Assembly (NCBI GenBank): GCA_021851405.1
Contig: JAJZDW010000006.1
Location: 62,001-126,000, forward strand
Origin: Pseudomonadota bacterium
Lineage (GTDB): Bacteria; Pseudomonadota; Gammaproteobacteria; Steroidobacterales; Steroidobacteraceae
Direction: 5' to 3'
Length of the DNA stretch: 64,000 nt
In this document: positions 27,033 through 35,032 of the stretch, in pieces
Layout of the letters: every line of letters starts with the position of its first letter
Position numbering within the stretch: position 1 is the stretch's first letter
The notes under the pieces: model-generated
Seen by the model: the letters and a program-made list of their open reading frames with translations, nothing else
Database searches by the model: none
Told to the model about the DNA's origin: nothing
Translations under genes and position numbers: made by a program

Positions 27033-27632
27033 AGGCGCTTTTTGGCATGGGCGCCACGCCCCGCCCTGTGCGGCCGACGTTCGCACCCCACGACTCTGCC
27101 TCGATCGGTTCCCGCCGGGATCGAAGGCCCAGCGCCGTAGCCTGGAGGGCGCTCATGGCCGGTGCACCGGAACACTCCACTGCGCAAAATTCCGCCTGCG
27201 GCGCGCAGATCGAAACCGGTGGTGTCGGCGCGCAGCAGGCCGGGAATCAACCTTGACGCGCGGGGCGTGCCGCACTTTCGCCCCGGCTCTCCACCCCGTG
27301 TTTTCCCAGAGGGACGCCGCTTCACGATCGCGTGAGGGCCTCTGACCTGCGTGGAAAACTGCGGTAAACGCAGGGCCTGCGTGTCGCGAGTGCAACCCGA
27401 ACCGCCGAGGAATCGAGCCGCGGAACCGGCCGGTGCGCGGCGCACCTCGAACCCTATGCCCTACGCACAGGAGAGGGTGGGGCACGTCGGGCGCTCACCG
27501 GAGGGCCGGAGAGGGTCGATGCGGTGCGGTTGCGCCACATGCGGTGCTGCATCCCCCCTTGAGCTGAGATCACAGGCCGCGGGAAGGGGCCCAGGGCGCC
27601 CTGGAGCGTCCCCGTGCGGTTTCGGGGAGTGC
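27033..27632. other. long intergenic region before the TonB locus
   Basis: About 600 bp without a supportable gene; the ORFs in this stretch (for example 27047-27256, 27351-27743) have no recognisable domain. CTGCG-GTAAA-CGCAG near 27359 is a short inverted repeat. The functional part appears to be the promoter/operator right after it. Confidence 0.5.
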
Positions 27633-27661
27633 TTGACAGCGTGCAACGCGGAACGTAATTT
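27633..27661 (+). promoter_or_regulatory. sigma70 promoter of the TonB receptor/halogenase/SapC operon
   Basis: Perfect TTGACA at 27633-27638, 17-bp spacer, TAATTT at 27656-27661. Predicted start near 27668, about 90 bases ahead of the receptor ATG, and inside the LacI-type operator. Confidence 0.65.
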
Positions 27662-27663
27662 AA

Positions 27664-27679
27664 GTGGAAGCGTTTCCAC
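27664..27679 (+). promoter_or_regulatory. LacI-family operator GTGGAAGCGTTTCCAC
   Basis: Inverted repeat GTGGAA-GCGT-TTCCAC with the central CG typical of LacI/GalR-family sites (it also fits the cre-like pattern TGNAANCGNWNNCA). It lies directly behind the -10 box, covering the predicted transcription start, a classic repression position. The LacI regulator encoded at 33324-34352 is the obvious candidate. Confidence 0.7.
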
Positions 27680-27680
27680 A

Positions 27681-27716
27681 GTTGCGTTCTTTGGACGTGC
27701 GTTGCACGAACGCAAC
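27681..27716 (+). repeat. 5' leader inverted repeat GTTGCGTTC / GAACGCAAC
   Basis: Perfect 9-bp arms separated by 18 bases in the predicted untranslated leader, with a competing inner pair TGCGTT/AACGCA (27698-27714). It could be an mRNA stem or a second protein-binding site. Confidence 0.4.
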
Positions 27717-27756
27717 ATCTTGCCAGTCGTCACAGTGTCATGAGGGGGGTTTGTAC

Positions 27757-30700
27757 ATGAGTCGCAAGACGTCGCGTAATGGATCGAAGAACGCCATAAA
27801 AAAGGGTGCTCGACTCGCCGGCCTCCGCCGCGCGACGTACGGGAACCTAGGTCTGTCCGGCCTGGCGCTCGGGTCGCTTTCTCTGGGCATCGGCGGTGTC
27901 GCCCATGCCCAGAGCGCCCCGACCCGAAAGCGCTCGGACCAGCCGGCGGCGCCCGCAAAGGCGGCCAAAATCAAGCGGCGCGGCTTCAACGCGACGCCGC
28001 TCGCCTCCGCCGCTTCATTTGCGCCGAATGGTGCGGGCCTGTATGCGCAGAACAGCACGCCGGCCGGCACTGTCGCGGCGGCTGCCAACGGCGAGACATC
28101 GACCATCCATATGGCCGGACAGTCATCGGCCACCACATTGGCACCGATCGTCGTGACGGGCATTCGCGGCTCCCTGATGCGATCCCTCGCGATCAAGCGT
28201 GAGTCGATTGGCGTGGTCGATGCGATTTCTGCCGAGAGCATCGGTCAGTTCCCCGACTCCTCGATCGGTGGCGCTCTGGCGCATTTGCCCGGCGTGACCG
28301 TCAATCGCGGCTCGATTACCTCCGGCTTCGTCGCTGGGCCGGCGACCGGATTGGCACAGGGGATCAACGTCAACGGCTTCGGCGGGTCGTTCAATACCGT
28401 CCTCGTGAACGGCCGCCAGATCGCCTCGGGCAACGGGCAGAACTTCGATTTCGCTTCTCTGGGGGCGATGTACGTCGGGCAGATCGACGTCCTGAAGACG
28501 CCCGATATGGCCTTGTCTTCGGGCAATATCGGCTCGGTCATCAACGTCAAGATGCTCACCCCGTTCGAGAATCCCGGACTACACGCCGGGTTGAACGTCG
28601 GCGGGACCGATTACACGATGAACGGTGGCATCCGCCCGGCGGTCGGCGGCCTGTTCAGCGACACCTTCGATCACAACAAGTTCGGCATCCTGATCGACGG
28701 CGACTATACCGATTACCACACGACTGCTCATCACAGCGACGTGGCGGGTTGGGAAGGCGTCACAGCGGGAAATTTTGCCTGCGCGAATCTTGGCGCCAAT
28801 ACGACCACTGCCTTCGGCAGCACCGGTTGCGCCAGTGTCGGGCCGGGCGCCAGCGGCAACGTTCAGGTGCCAGTGTGGTATCCGCAGCAGCTCAGCATGT
28901 ATCTCGAGCACGTTGATACGCGCAGCAAAGATGGGCGAGTAGTGTTGCAGTGGCATCCCACCAATGCCGTCATGGTGACACTCGATGATAATTATTCGTC
29001 AACGGACGAATATGATCAGAGCTGGGGACGTACGACCTGGTTCGGCGCCTTCCCGAATTCGACGGTGGACAGCAACGGCACCATCACGAACTTCAATTAC
29101 CCCGGCCCGACGGACCTGCAGGCGGAAATCGGTAACGCCTACATCGTGACGAATACCTACGGGCTCAATGTGCTCTGGAACGTGAATGCCGATTGGACCG
29201 TGGAGGCGGATGCGGACCAATCTGTGTCTAAATTCAACCCGAACGGAAACACCAATACAGTCGAGGGCGATGTCGGTTACGGCGACGCCACCAATGTCTA
29301 TACCGGCGGCCTGGTGGCGAGCGGCAGCAATGCAGTGCCGTATTGGAGCGCCTACGGACCGAATGCGGTCGCCTCGGGTTCCGGCGTGGTCGCATCGCCG
29401 AATTACCTCGGTTTGAATCCGTATATCATCGGCTCGCACATTCTCCCGCTGACGACCAATGAAAATGCGGATCAGATCAATGAAGGGACGATTCGTGCGA
29501 CGTGGGCGCCGGGCGACAGCACGAGAGTGACCTTTGGTGCCCAGTTCCTCGATGATGATTGGAACACCAAGACATTTAATACCTTCCAGAACAATTACTG
29601 GGAGCTGTGGTCAGGCTACGGTCCGGCTTCCGGCAACACTCAGGGCGTCACCGTTCCGTCATCATTGTTCACCGTGCTGCATACGGGAACCTGGATGCCG
29701 GGTTACAGCGGCAACGGCAATCTGCCGAATCAGTTCCTCTACTACAATCCGTGGTCGCTGCTGAGCTACTTGGAGACCCAGCCAGTCGATTCGCAGTGGA
29801 ATCCGACTGCGGGTTACCCGCGCTACACGGGGGGCGTACCTACCCAGGTGTTGGTGCCGAACTCAGTGCAGCACGTGGCGCGCACGAATTACTCGCCATT
29901 CGTGCAGGTGAGTCACAATTTCCGGGTTGACGGCATGAAATTGATGACCCGGCTCGGCTTGCGCTATCAGCGTACCGAGGAGCAAATTGCCGGTCTGTCC
30001 GCGCCGCTGACATCGGTCGCCTGGCAGGGCGCGGCGGATCCGACGCAGTACGTGTTCGCGGTGGGTTCGCCGCAGTGGACACAGACCTCACTGTCGTACG
30101 GATATTTCCTGCCATCGCTGGATCTTGCGCTGTGGCCCACGCGTGATCTGGAAACCGCGTTCGACTTCTCGCGTACGGAATCCGCGCCGCCGAACGGCCA
30201 GATCATTCCGAACACGAGCTTTGGCGGACTGGTGAACGCTCTGACTGCGACCGGAAACAACCCGAGGCTGATGCCGTATCTGTCGAACAACTTCGACTTC
30301 CGCCTCACTTGGTACTACAAGCACGGCGACTACGCCGAGCTGCATCCGTTCTACAAGCAGGTGTCGAATTTCCCGACCTCGAGCGTGCAGAACGTCACGG
30401 TTCCGATCAATGATCCGGCGCCGTGCACTTACAACCAGAACGGCCACATCCTGTTCACCGATGCCAATTGCGGCAAGCCGATGGTGTTCGCGCAGACGAC
30501 CTACACGAACAAGCTCTCAGCGGACGTGACCGGCGTGTCGGCAACCTGGCAGCAACTGCTTCCGTATGGATTTGGCATCCTGATCAACGGAACCTGGATG
30601 CACAGCAATGCGAACTTCGACAATTACAATCTGACGTCGAACCAGTTCGCCTTGACCGGTGTCGGTGACTCTGCCAATGGCACATTCTTCTATCAGAAGG

Positions 30701-30987
30701 GCAAGTGGCAGGCGCGCATGACGGTGAACTGGCAGGGCAAGCTGCTGCTCGGCCTCGGTCAGCAGAACGACAACAGTGCATTCGGAGCCGAGCCTGTGTA
30801 CGAGTCTCCGTTTACGCAGCTGGATTTTTCGACCAATTACAAGGTCGACAGCCATCTGAACGTGTACTTCACGGCGAACAACCTGCTCAATTCGATCTAT
30901 CACACGTATGGACGGTTCTCGAATCAGACGTTGAACCTGATCGACTACGGGACGTCGCTCTCGTTTGGAGTGCGCGCCCAGTTCTGA
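27757..30987 (+). CDS. TonB-dependent receptor, TonB-Xanth-Caul type
   Basis: 1076-residue outer-membrane transporter of the large subfamily known from Xanthomonas and Caulobacter carbohydrate loci. Signal peptide ends at GVAHA; a low-complexity Ala-rich stretch (about residues 52-125) precedes the TonB box/plug (APIVVTGIRGSLMRSLAIKR, then DAISAESIGQFPDSSI, characteristic of this subfamily, and LPGVTVNRG). Barrel ends with LSFGVRAQF. ATG 27757 is chosen for GAGGGGGG 8 bases upstream; the ORF-track GTG (27664) lies inside the operator. The halogenase-like gene follows 4 bp later. Base composition is visibly lower in GC than the flanking core genes (many AAT/TTC/GAT codons), usual for barrel proteins but also compatible with acquisition. 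Confidence 0.93.
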   Translation: MSRKTSRNGSKNAIKKGARLAGLRRATYGNLGLSGLALGSLSLGIGGVAHAQSAPTRKRSDQPAAPAKAAKIKRRGFNATPLASAASFAPNGAGLYAQNSTPAGTVAAAANGETSTIHMAGQSSATTLAPIVVTGIRGSLMRSLAIKRESIGVVDAISAESIGQFPDSSIGGALAHLPGVTVNRGSITSGFVAGPATGLAQGINVNGFGGSFNTVLVNGRQIASGNGQNFDFASLGAMYVGQIDVLKTPDMALSSGNIGSVINVKMLTPFENPGLHAGLNVGGTDYTMNGGIRPAVGGLFSDTFDHNKFGILIDGDYTDYHTTAHHSDVAGWEGVTAGNFACANLGANTTTAFGSTGCASVGPGASGNVQVPVWYPQQLSMYLEHVDTRSKDGRVVLQWHPTNAVMVTLDDNYSSTDEYDQSWGRTTWFGAFPNSTVDSNGTITNFNYPGPTDLQAEIGNAYIVTNTYGLNVLWNVNADWTVEADADQSVSKFNPNGNTNTVEGDVGYGDATNVYTGGLVASGSNAVPYWSAYGPNAVASGSGVVASPNYLGLNPYIIGSHILPLTTNENADQINEGTIRATWAPGDSTRVTFGAQFLDDDWNTKTFNTFQNNYWELWSGYGPASGNTQGVTVPSSLFTVLHTGTWMPGYSGNGNLPNQFLYYNPWSLLSYLETQPVDSQWNPTAGYPRYTGGVPTQVLVPNSVQHVARTNYSPFVQVSHNFRVDGMKLMTRLGLRYQRTEEQIAGLSAPLTSVAWQGAADPTQYVFAVGSPQWTQTSLSYGYFLPSLDLALWPTRDLETAFDFSRTESAPPNGQIIPNTSFGGLVNALTATGNNPRLMPYLSNNFDFRLTWYYKHGDYAELHPFYKQVSNFPTSSVQNVTVPINDPAPCTYNQNGHILFTDANCGKPMVFAQTTYTNKLSADVTGVSATWQQLLPYGFGILINGTWMHSNANFDNYNLTSNQFALTGVGDSANGTFFYQKGKWQARMTVNWQGKLLLGLGQQNDNSAFGAEPVYESPFTQLDFSTNYKVDSHLNVYFTANNLLNSIYHTYGRFSNQTLNLIDYGTSLSFGVRAQF

Positions 30988-30991
30988 TCCC

Positions 30992-32536
30992 ATGAAGCCG
31001 ATCAGGTCGGTCGTCATCGTCGGCGGAGGAACTGCCGGCTGGCTCACCGCAGGCATCATCGCCGCCCGCCATCAAGCTCGGATGAAGGCGGGCGGCTTCT
31101 CGGTCACGCTGGTCGAGTCGCCCGATATCCGTGCCATAGGCGTCGGGGAGGGCACCTGGCCAACGATGCGCTCGACGTTAGAGCGCATCGGGGTGTCCGA
31201 GACGGCGCTCTTTCGGGAGTGCGATGCGGCCTTCAAGCAGGGCGGGAAGTTCGTCGGCTGGACGACGGGTGCGCCCGGGGACGCCTACTATCACCCGCTG
31301 ATGATCCCGCACGGCTTCTCGCGCGTGAACTTGGTGCCACACTGGTTGAGCGGCGCGCACGGCGGGAGCTTCTGCGATTTCGTGACGCCGCAGGGACGGC
31401 TGTGCGATCAGGGCCTGGCGCCAAAGACGATTGCACAGGGGGAGTATCGCTCGGCGGCGAATTATTCATATCACCTGGACGCGGGCAAGTTCGGGCCATT
31501 TCTCGCCAGACACTGCACCGAGAAACTGCGGGTTCGCCACGTCCTTGCCGACGTCACCGCCGTCAGGCAGAGCGAGTCGGGCGACATCACCGGTCTCGAT
31601 TCGGCGCAGGCGGGGTGTATCGAGGGCGATCTGTTCGTGGATTGCAGCGGCTTTCACGCACTGTTGATCGGCCAGACGCTCAAAGTCGATTTCAAGTCGT
31701 GCCATGATGTGCTGCTCTGCGACACCGCGCTGGCGGTGCAGGTGCCCTACGAGACGCCCGATCAGCCGATGGCATCGGAGACGATTGCGACCGCACAGGC
31801 GGCCGGGTGGATCTGGGACATCGGGTTGCCGACTCGGCGCGGGATCGGCCACGTGTACTCGAGCCGCCACATGAGCGAGGAGGCGGCGCGCGAGGCGCTG
31901 CTCGGCTATATGGGGGCGCAGCACCGGGATCTGCCGGTGCGCAAAATTCCGATCCGCTCCGGGCACCGACAGATTTTTTGGAAGAACAATTGTCTGGCTG
32001 TGGGGCTGGCGCAGGGATTTCTCGAGCCGCTCGAGGCCTCGGCGATCGTCCTGGTCGAGCTTTCGGCGAAACTCCTGGCCGAACAGATGCCAGCGTGCCG
32101 AGAGGTGATGGATATCGTCGCGCGACGCTTCAATGAGGTGACGCTGTACCGCTGGGGCCGGATCATCGATTTTCTCAAGCTGCACTACGTGCTCACCCGA
32201 CGCACCGATACCGCGTTCTGGCGTGATAATGTCGACCCCGCCACGGTACCGCAGCGGCTTCAGGACATGCTGACGCTGTGGAAGTTCCAGTCGCCCTGGT
32301 TCTTCGATGAGCTCGATCGGCTCGAGGAAGTCTTCCCGGCGGCGAGCTATCAGTACGTGCTGTACGGCATGGGTTTTCGCACCGAGGTGGTCCCGGAGGA
32401 TCGGGCCGAATCCTCCTCGGACGCCGCGAAGCTGGTGACGGAGAATGCGCGGATGACCGCCGAGCTGTGTGCGCGACTTCCTAAGAACCGCGAGTTGTTG
32501 AACAGAATCCACCAATACGGGTTGCAGCCCGTTTGA
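30992..32536 (+). CDS. flavin-dependent tryptophan-halogenase-like protein
   Basis: 514-residue FAD protein of the tryptophan 7-halogenase (PrnA/Trp_halogenase) family. FAD motif VVIVGGGTAGWLTA at residues 7-20, family block AIGVGEGTWPTM, and FKQGGKFVGW with Lys82 at the position expected for the catalytic lysine. The diagnostic WxWxIP motif reads WIWDIGLP (residues 273-280): the proline directly after Ile is replaced by Gly. The active-site lysine suggests real chemistry, but whether the substrate is tryptophan, or even whether it halogenates, cannot be told. Such genes habitually sit between TonB-Xanth-Caul receptors and sapC in carbohydrate loci. ATG 30992 lies 4 bp after the receptor stop. 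Confidence 0.88.
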   Translation: MKPIRSVVIVGGGTAGWLTAGIIAARHQARMKAGGFSVTLVESPDIRAIGVGEGTWPTMRSTLERIGVSETALFRECDAAFKQGGKFVGWTTGAPGDAYYHPLMIPHGFSRVNLVPHWLSGAHGGSFCDFVTPQGRLCDQGLAPKTIAQGEYRSAANYSYHLDAGKFGPFLARHCTEKLRVRHVLADVTAVRQSESGDITGLDSAQAGCIEGDLFVDCSGFHALLIGQTLKVDFKSCHDVLLCDTALAVQVPYETPDQPMASETIATAQAAGWIWDIGLPTRRGIGHVYSSRHMSEEAAREALLGYMGAQHRDLPVRKIPIRSGHRQIFWKNNCLAVGLAQGFLEPLEASAIVLVELSAKLLAEQMPACREVMDIVARRFNEVTLYRWGRIIDFLKLHYVLTRRTDTAFWRDNVDPATVPQRLQDMLTLWKFQSPWFFDELDRLEEVFPAASYQYVLYGMGFRTEVVPEDRAESSSDAAKLVTENARMTAELCARLPKNRELLNRIHQYGLQPV

Positions 32537-32554
32537 GCGAACGCGAATCTGCCC

Positions 32555-33292
32555 ATGACCCACATCGTACCGCTGAATATCGAGAAGTACCGTGACCTGA
32601 AGGTCGATGGCCGGCCCGCGGCGGCCCACGGCGACAGCCGGCACTTCGTGCAGGTGATCGTCGGGGAGTTCTCACACCTGCTGGTGCATTATCCGATCCT
32701 GTTCGGCAAGCACCGCGAGACCGGACGGTTCTTCTGCGGCGCGATGCTCGGGTTCATCGAGGGCGAGAACCAGTTTCTCCAGGATTGGCGCGAGGAGCCG
32801 GAGTTCTATCGGCCGCTCAGCCTGCAGCGTGGGCCGTTCTACGTCCATGGCCCGGAGCTCGCGATCGACTTGGACGATCCGCGGGTCGGCGCCGAGAGCG
32901 GTGAGCCGTTGTTCACCGCGCAGGGGCAGCCGAGCCGGTATCTGCAGCGCATCATCTGGGCCTTCCAGGATTTGCAGCCGGGTATCGAGCAGACTCAGAT
33001 CTTCATCGCCCGGCTACTCGAGCTCAATCTCATCGAGCCGATCGACATCGAGGTCGAATTCGAGGACGGTACGCTGCGCCACTGCGACGGTCTGTACACC
33101 ATCAACCAGGAATCGCTCGCGCGGCTCGCCGATGCCGTGGTGATCGAGCTGTTCCGGCGCGGCTACCTCGCGCTGATCTACATGATGATCGACTCGTTGA
33201 AGCAGGTGCGGGTGATGGCGCGGACGAAAAATGCGCGCCTGCTGAAGAAGACCGAGGGTCTGGTGCCGGCGCAGAGCGCACGCGGGGAGTGA
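32555..33292 (+). CDS. SapC-like protein
   Basis: 245 residues matching the SapC family (first described as an S-layer/peptide transport-associated protein in Campylobacter and Caulobacter): MTHIVPLNIEKYRDLKV, HFVQVIVGEFSHLLVHYPILFGK, and GLYTINQESLARLADAVVIELFRRGYL are recognisable. No signal peptide or helix is obvious. Its biochemical role is unknown; it almost always accompanies TonB receptors and halogenase-like proteins as here. Starts 18 bp after the halogenase, convergent with the lacI gene (31 bp apart). Confidence 0.87.
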   Translation: MTHIVPLNIEKYRDLKVDGRPAAAHGDSRHFVQVIVGEFSHLLVHYPILFGKHRETGRFFCGAMLGFIEGENQFLQDWREEPEFYRPLSLQRGPFYVHGPELAIDLDDPRVGAESGEPLFTAQGQPSRYLQRIIWAFQDLQPGIEQTQIFIARLLELNLIEPIDIEVEFEDGTLRHCDGLYTINQESLARLADAVVIELFRRGYLALIYMMIDSLKQVRVMARTKNARLLKKTEGLVPAQSARGE

Positions 33293-33323
33293 CCGCCTCG
33301 CGCCGCCGCGGATCGGTGGCGGA

Positions 33324-34352
33324 TCAGCCGGTGCGCGGGTTCGTCGCGGCGATCCGCCGCACCGAATCGCGCCAGAGGATCTTCGTGGCCATCTCCCGCT
33401 CGACGGGCAATGCCGACCCGTAGCACAGGTTCAGCAACCGGTGCACGGCGTTGGTCGCGATCTCGACCCAGGGAATGAGCACCGTGGTGAGCGGCGGCGC
33501 GGCGACGGCCGAGAGGTCGATGTTGTCATAGCCCATGACCGAGATGTCCTTCGGCACCGAGATCCCACGTTGACTCAGGTACGAGAGCGCGCCGATCGCC
33601 ATTTCGTCGTTCGCACAGAACAGTGCCGTGAACGACACCTTCGACTCGAGCAGCGTGTGCGTGCCGGAGCGGCCGCTCTCGGGCGTGAAATTTCCGTGCA
33701 CGCGCGGCAGTGCTTCGACGTCGACACCGTACCCGGCGAGCGTCTCGTAGAACCCGCGCATACGCAGCGCACTGTCGCGGGATTCCTTCGGTCCTTCGAT
33801 GACGGCAAGACGCCGGTGACCGGCTTCGCACAGCGTGCGCGCGGCGAGCGCGCCCGCGGCACGGTGATCGGGGTTGAAACACTGCTCCTGCAAGTGCGGC
33901 AGGCTGCGGTTCAGCAGCACGAAATTGCGCTGCAACCGGGTGATGTGTTCCGCATCGGACGAGGCGAGCGCCGTACCCATCAGCAGCAGCCCATCGCAGC
34001 CGCGATCGGTGAGGAATTCCGCGCCGGCGAGCGCTTCTTTGCGCTCATCGTGCGGCTCGAGGCCGAAGTTCACCACCATGTGGCACTGCTCGGCGTGCAG
34101 CGCGAGGAAGATCGCATGCAGGATCGGGGTGTAGAATGATCCGGAGACCACCGGGATGAACACGCCGATCATCCGTGAGTGACCCTTCTGCAGGACGCGT
34201 GCGGCATGCGAGGGGCGGTACTGCAGCGCCTCGATCGCCTCGGTCACCCGCTTGATGGCATCCTGGGAGACGGGGCCCTTGCCGGCGATGACGCGCGATG
34301 CTGTACCAACACCGACTCCGGCGAGCTTGGCCACGTCTTTGATGGTTGCCAT
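33324..34352 (-). CDS. LacI-family transcriptional regulator
   Basis: 342 residues: helix-turn-helix ATIKDVAKLAGVGVGTASRVIAG at residues 2-24 with the hinge helix ALQYRPSHAARVLQ, then a periplasmic-binding-protein-like effector domain (MIGVFIPVVSGSFYTPIL; GCDGLLLMGTAL; RRLAVIEGPKESRDSALRMRGF; DDISVMGYDN-type motif as ISVMGYDNIDLSAVAAPPLTTV). The effector is likely a sugar. Expected to bind GTGGAAGCGTTTCCAC ahead of the TonB receptor. No Shine-Dalgarno sequence precedes its ATG and a TATTAT box ends only 6 bases before it, so the mRNA may be leaderless. Confidence 0.93.
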   Translation of the reverse strand: MATIKDVAKLAGVGVGTASRVIAGKGPVSQDAIKRVTEAIEALQYRPSHAARVLQKGHSRMIGVFIPVVSGSFYTPILHAIFLALHAEQCHMVVNFGLEPHDERKEALAGAEFLTDRGCDGLLLMGTALASSDAEHITRLQRNFVLLNRSLPHLQEQCFNPDHRAAGALAARTLCEAGHRRLAVIEGPKESRDSALRMRGFYETLAGYGVDVEALPRVHGNFTPESGRSGTHTLLESKVSFTALFCANDEMAIGALSYLSQRGISVPKDISVMGYDNIDLSAVAAPPLTTVLIPWVEIATNAVHRLLNLCYGSALPVEREMATKILWRDSVRRIAATNPRTG

Positions 34353-34358
34353 CTGTAT

Positions 34359-34364
34359 ATAATA
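34359..34364 (-). promoter_or_regulatory. -10 element of lacI (possible leaderless start)
   Basis: TATTAT on the minus strand, with six bases (ATACAG) between it and the lacI ATG. No convincing -35 box lies 17 bp upstream. The surrounding CTGT-N8-TCAG also resembles a LexA site. Confidence 0.4.
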
Positions 34365-34484
34365 TCAGAAGAATTCGTGCGCAGCCGGTCGCGACCGACC
34401 TGACACGTGCGTCAACGGACAGGCCGGAGGCAGTGCAGACAGCCGCGGGGAATGCCCCTAGAATTTGCCGGATTCAAGGGTTGG

Positions 34485-34988
34485 ATGGGCAGGGCCACGG
34501 TGAAGATACTGTTCGTGTGTTTGGGCAACATTTGCCGCTCGCCGACGGCGGAGGGCGTGTTCCGCGCGCTGGCGGCGCGCGAGCTGCCCGAGGTGGCGCT
34601 CACCGTCGACTCGGCCGGCACGGCCGACTATCACGCCGGGGAGGCACCGGACGGACGCACGCGCGAGGCGGCGCTGCGGCGCGGGTATGACCTGTCCGGA
34701 TTGCGCGCGCGGGTGGTCGAGCCGCGCGATTTTGAGCGGTTCGATCTGATCCTGGCGATGGACCGGCAGAACCTCGAGACGCTGAAGCGGCACGCGCCGG
34801 TGACGGCGCGCGGACGGGTGCGGTTGCTGCTGGAATTTGCTCCGCAGTGCGGAGTGCTCGAGGTGCCGGATCCGTACTACGGCGGGGTGAAGGGCTTCGA
34901 GCAGGTGCTTGACCTGATCGAGGCTGCCTCGCTCGGCCTGTGCGCAGCGGTGCGCAGCGGGGCGTTGGCGCCCTCGCGAGCACGCTAG
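34485..34988 (+). CDS. low-molecular-weight protein tyrosine phosphatase
   Basis: 167 residues. P-loop CLGNICRS (Cys12, Arg18 from this start) is the CX5R(S/T) active site; general acid is the Asp of VPDPYYGG near residue 127. Cytoplasmic; in envelope-rich regions these enzymes often dephosphorylate tyrosine kinases controlling polysaccharide export, but no such kinase is visible here. Start may be ATG 34485 or GTG 34500 (which gives the more usual MKILFVCLGN opening); both have AGGG-type sites upstream. In Xanthomonas-like genomes this gene typically follows kdsB and precedes rne, which is the case here once the TonB locus is set aside. Confidence 0.93.
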   Translation: MGRATVKILFVCLGNICRSPTAEGVFRALAARELPEVALTVDSAGTADYHAGEAPDGRTREAALRRGYDLSGLRARVVEPRDFERFDLILAMDRQNLETLKRHAPVTARGRVRLLLEFAPQCGVLEVPDPYYGGVKGFEQVLDLIEAASLGLCAAVRSGALAPSRAR

Positions 34989-34996
34989 CACCCATG

Positions 34997-35025
34997 CCCT
35001 CTGGGACGCGGAGCGTCCCAGAGGG
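34997..35025. terminator. bidirectional hairpin between phosphatase gene and rne
   Basis: Perfect 13-bp arms CCCTCTGGGACGC / GCGTCCCAGAGGG with a 3-base loop between two convergent stop codons, 8 nt beyond each. No T-run. Confidence 0.65.
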
Positions 35026-35032
35026 CTGAGGC

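Noticed and set aside
27047-27743. ORFs in the long region ahead of the TonB locus
   Set aside because: No homology pattern recognised, poor starts, overlap with the promoter and operator.
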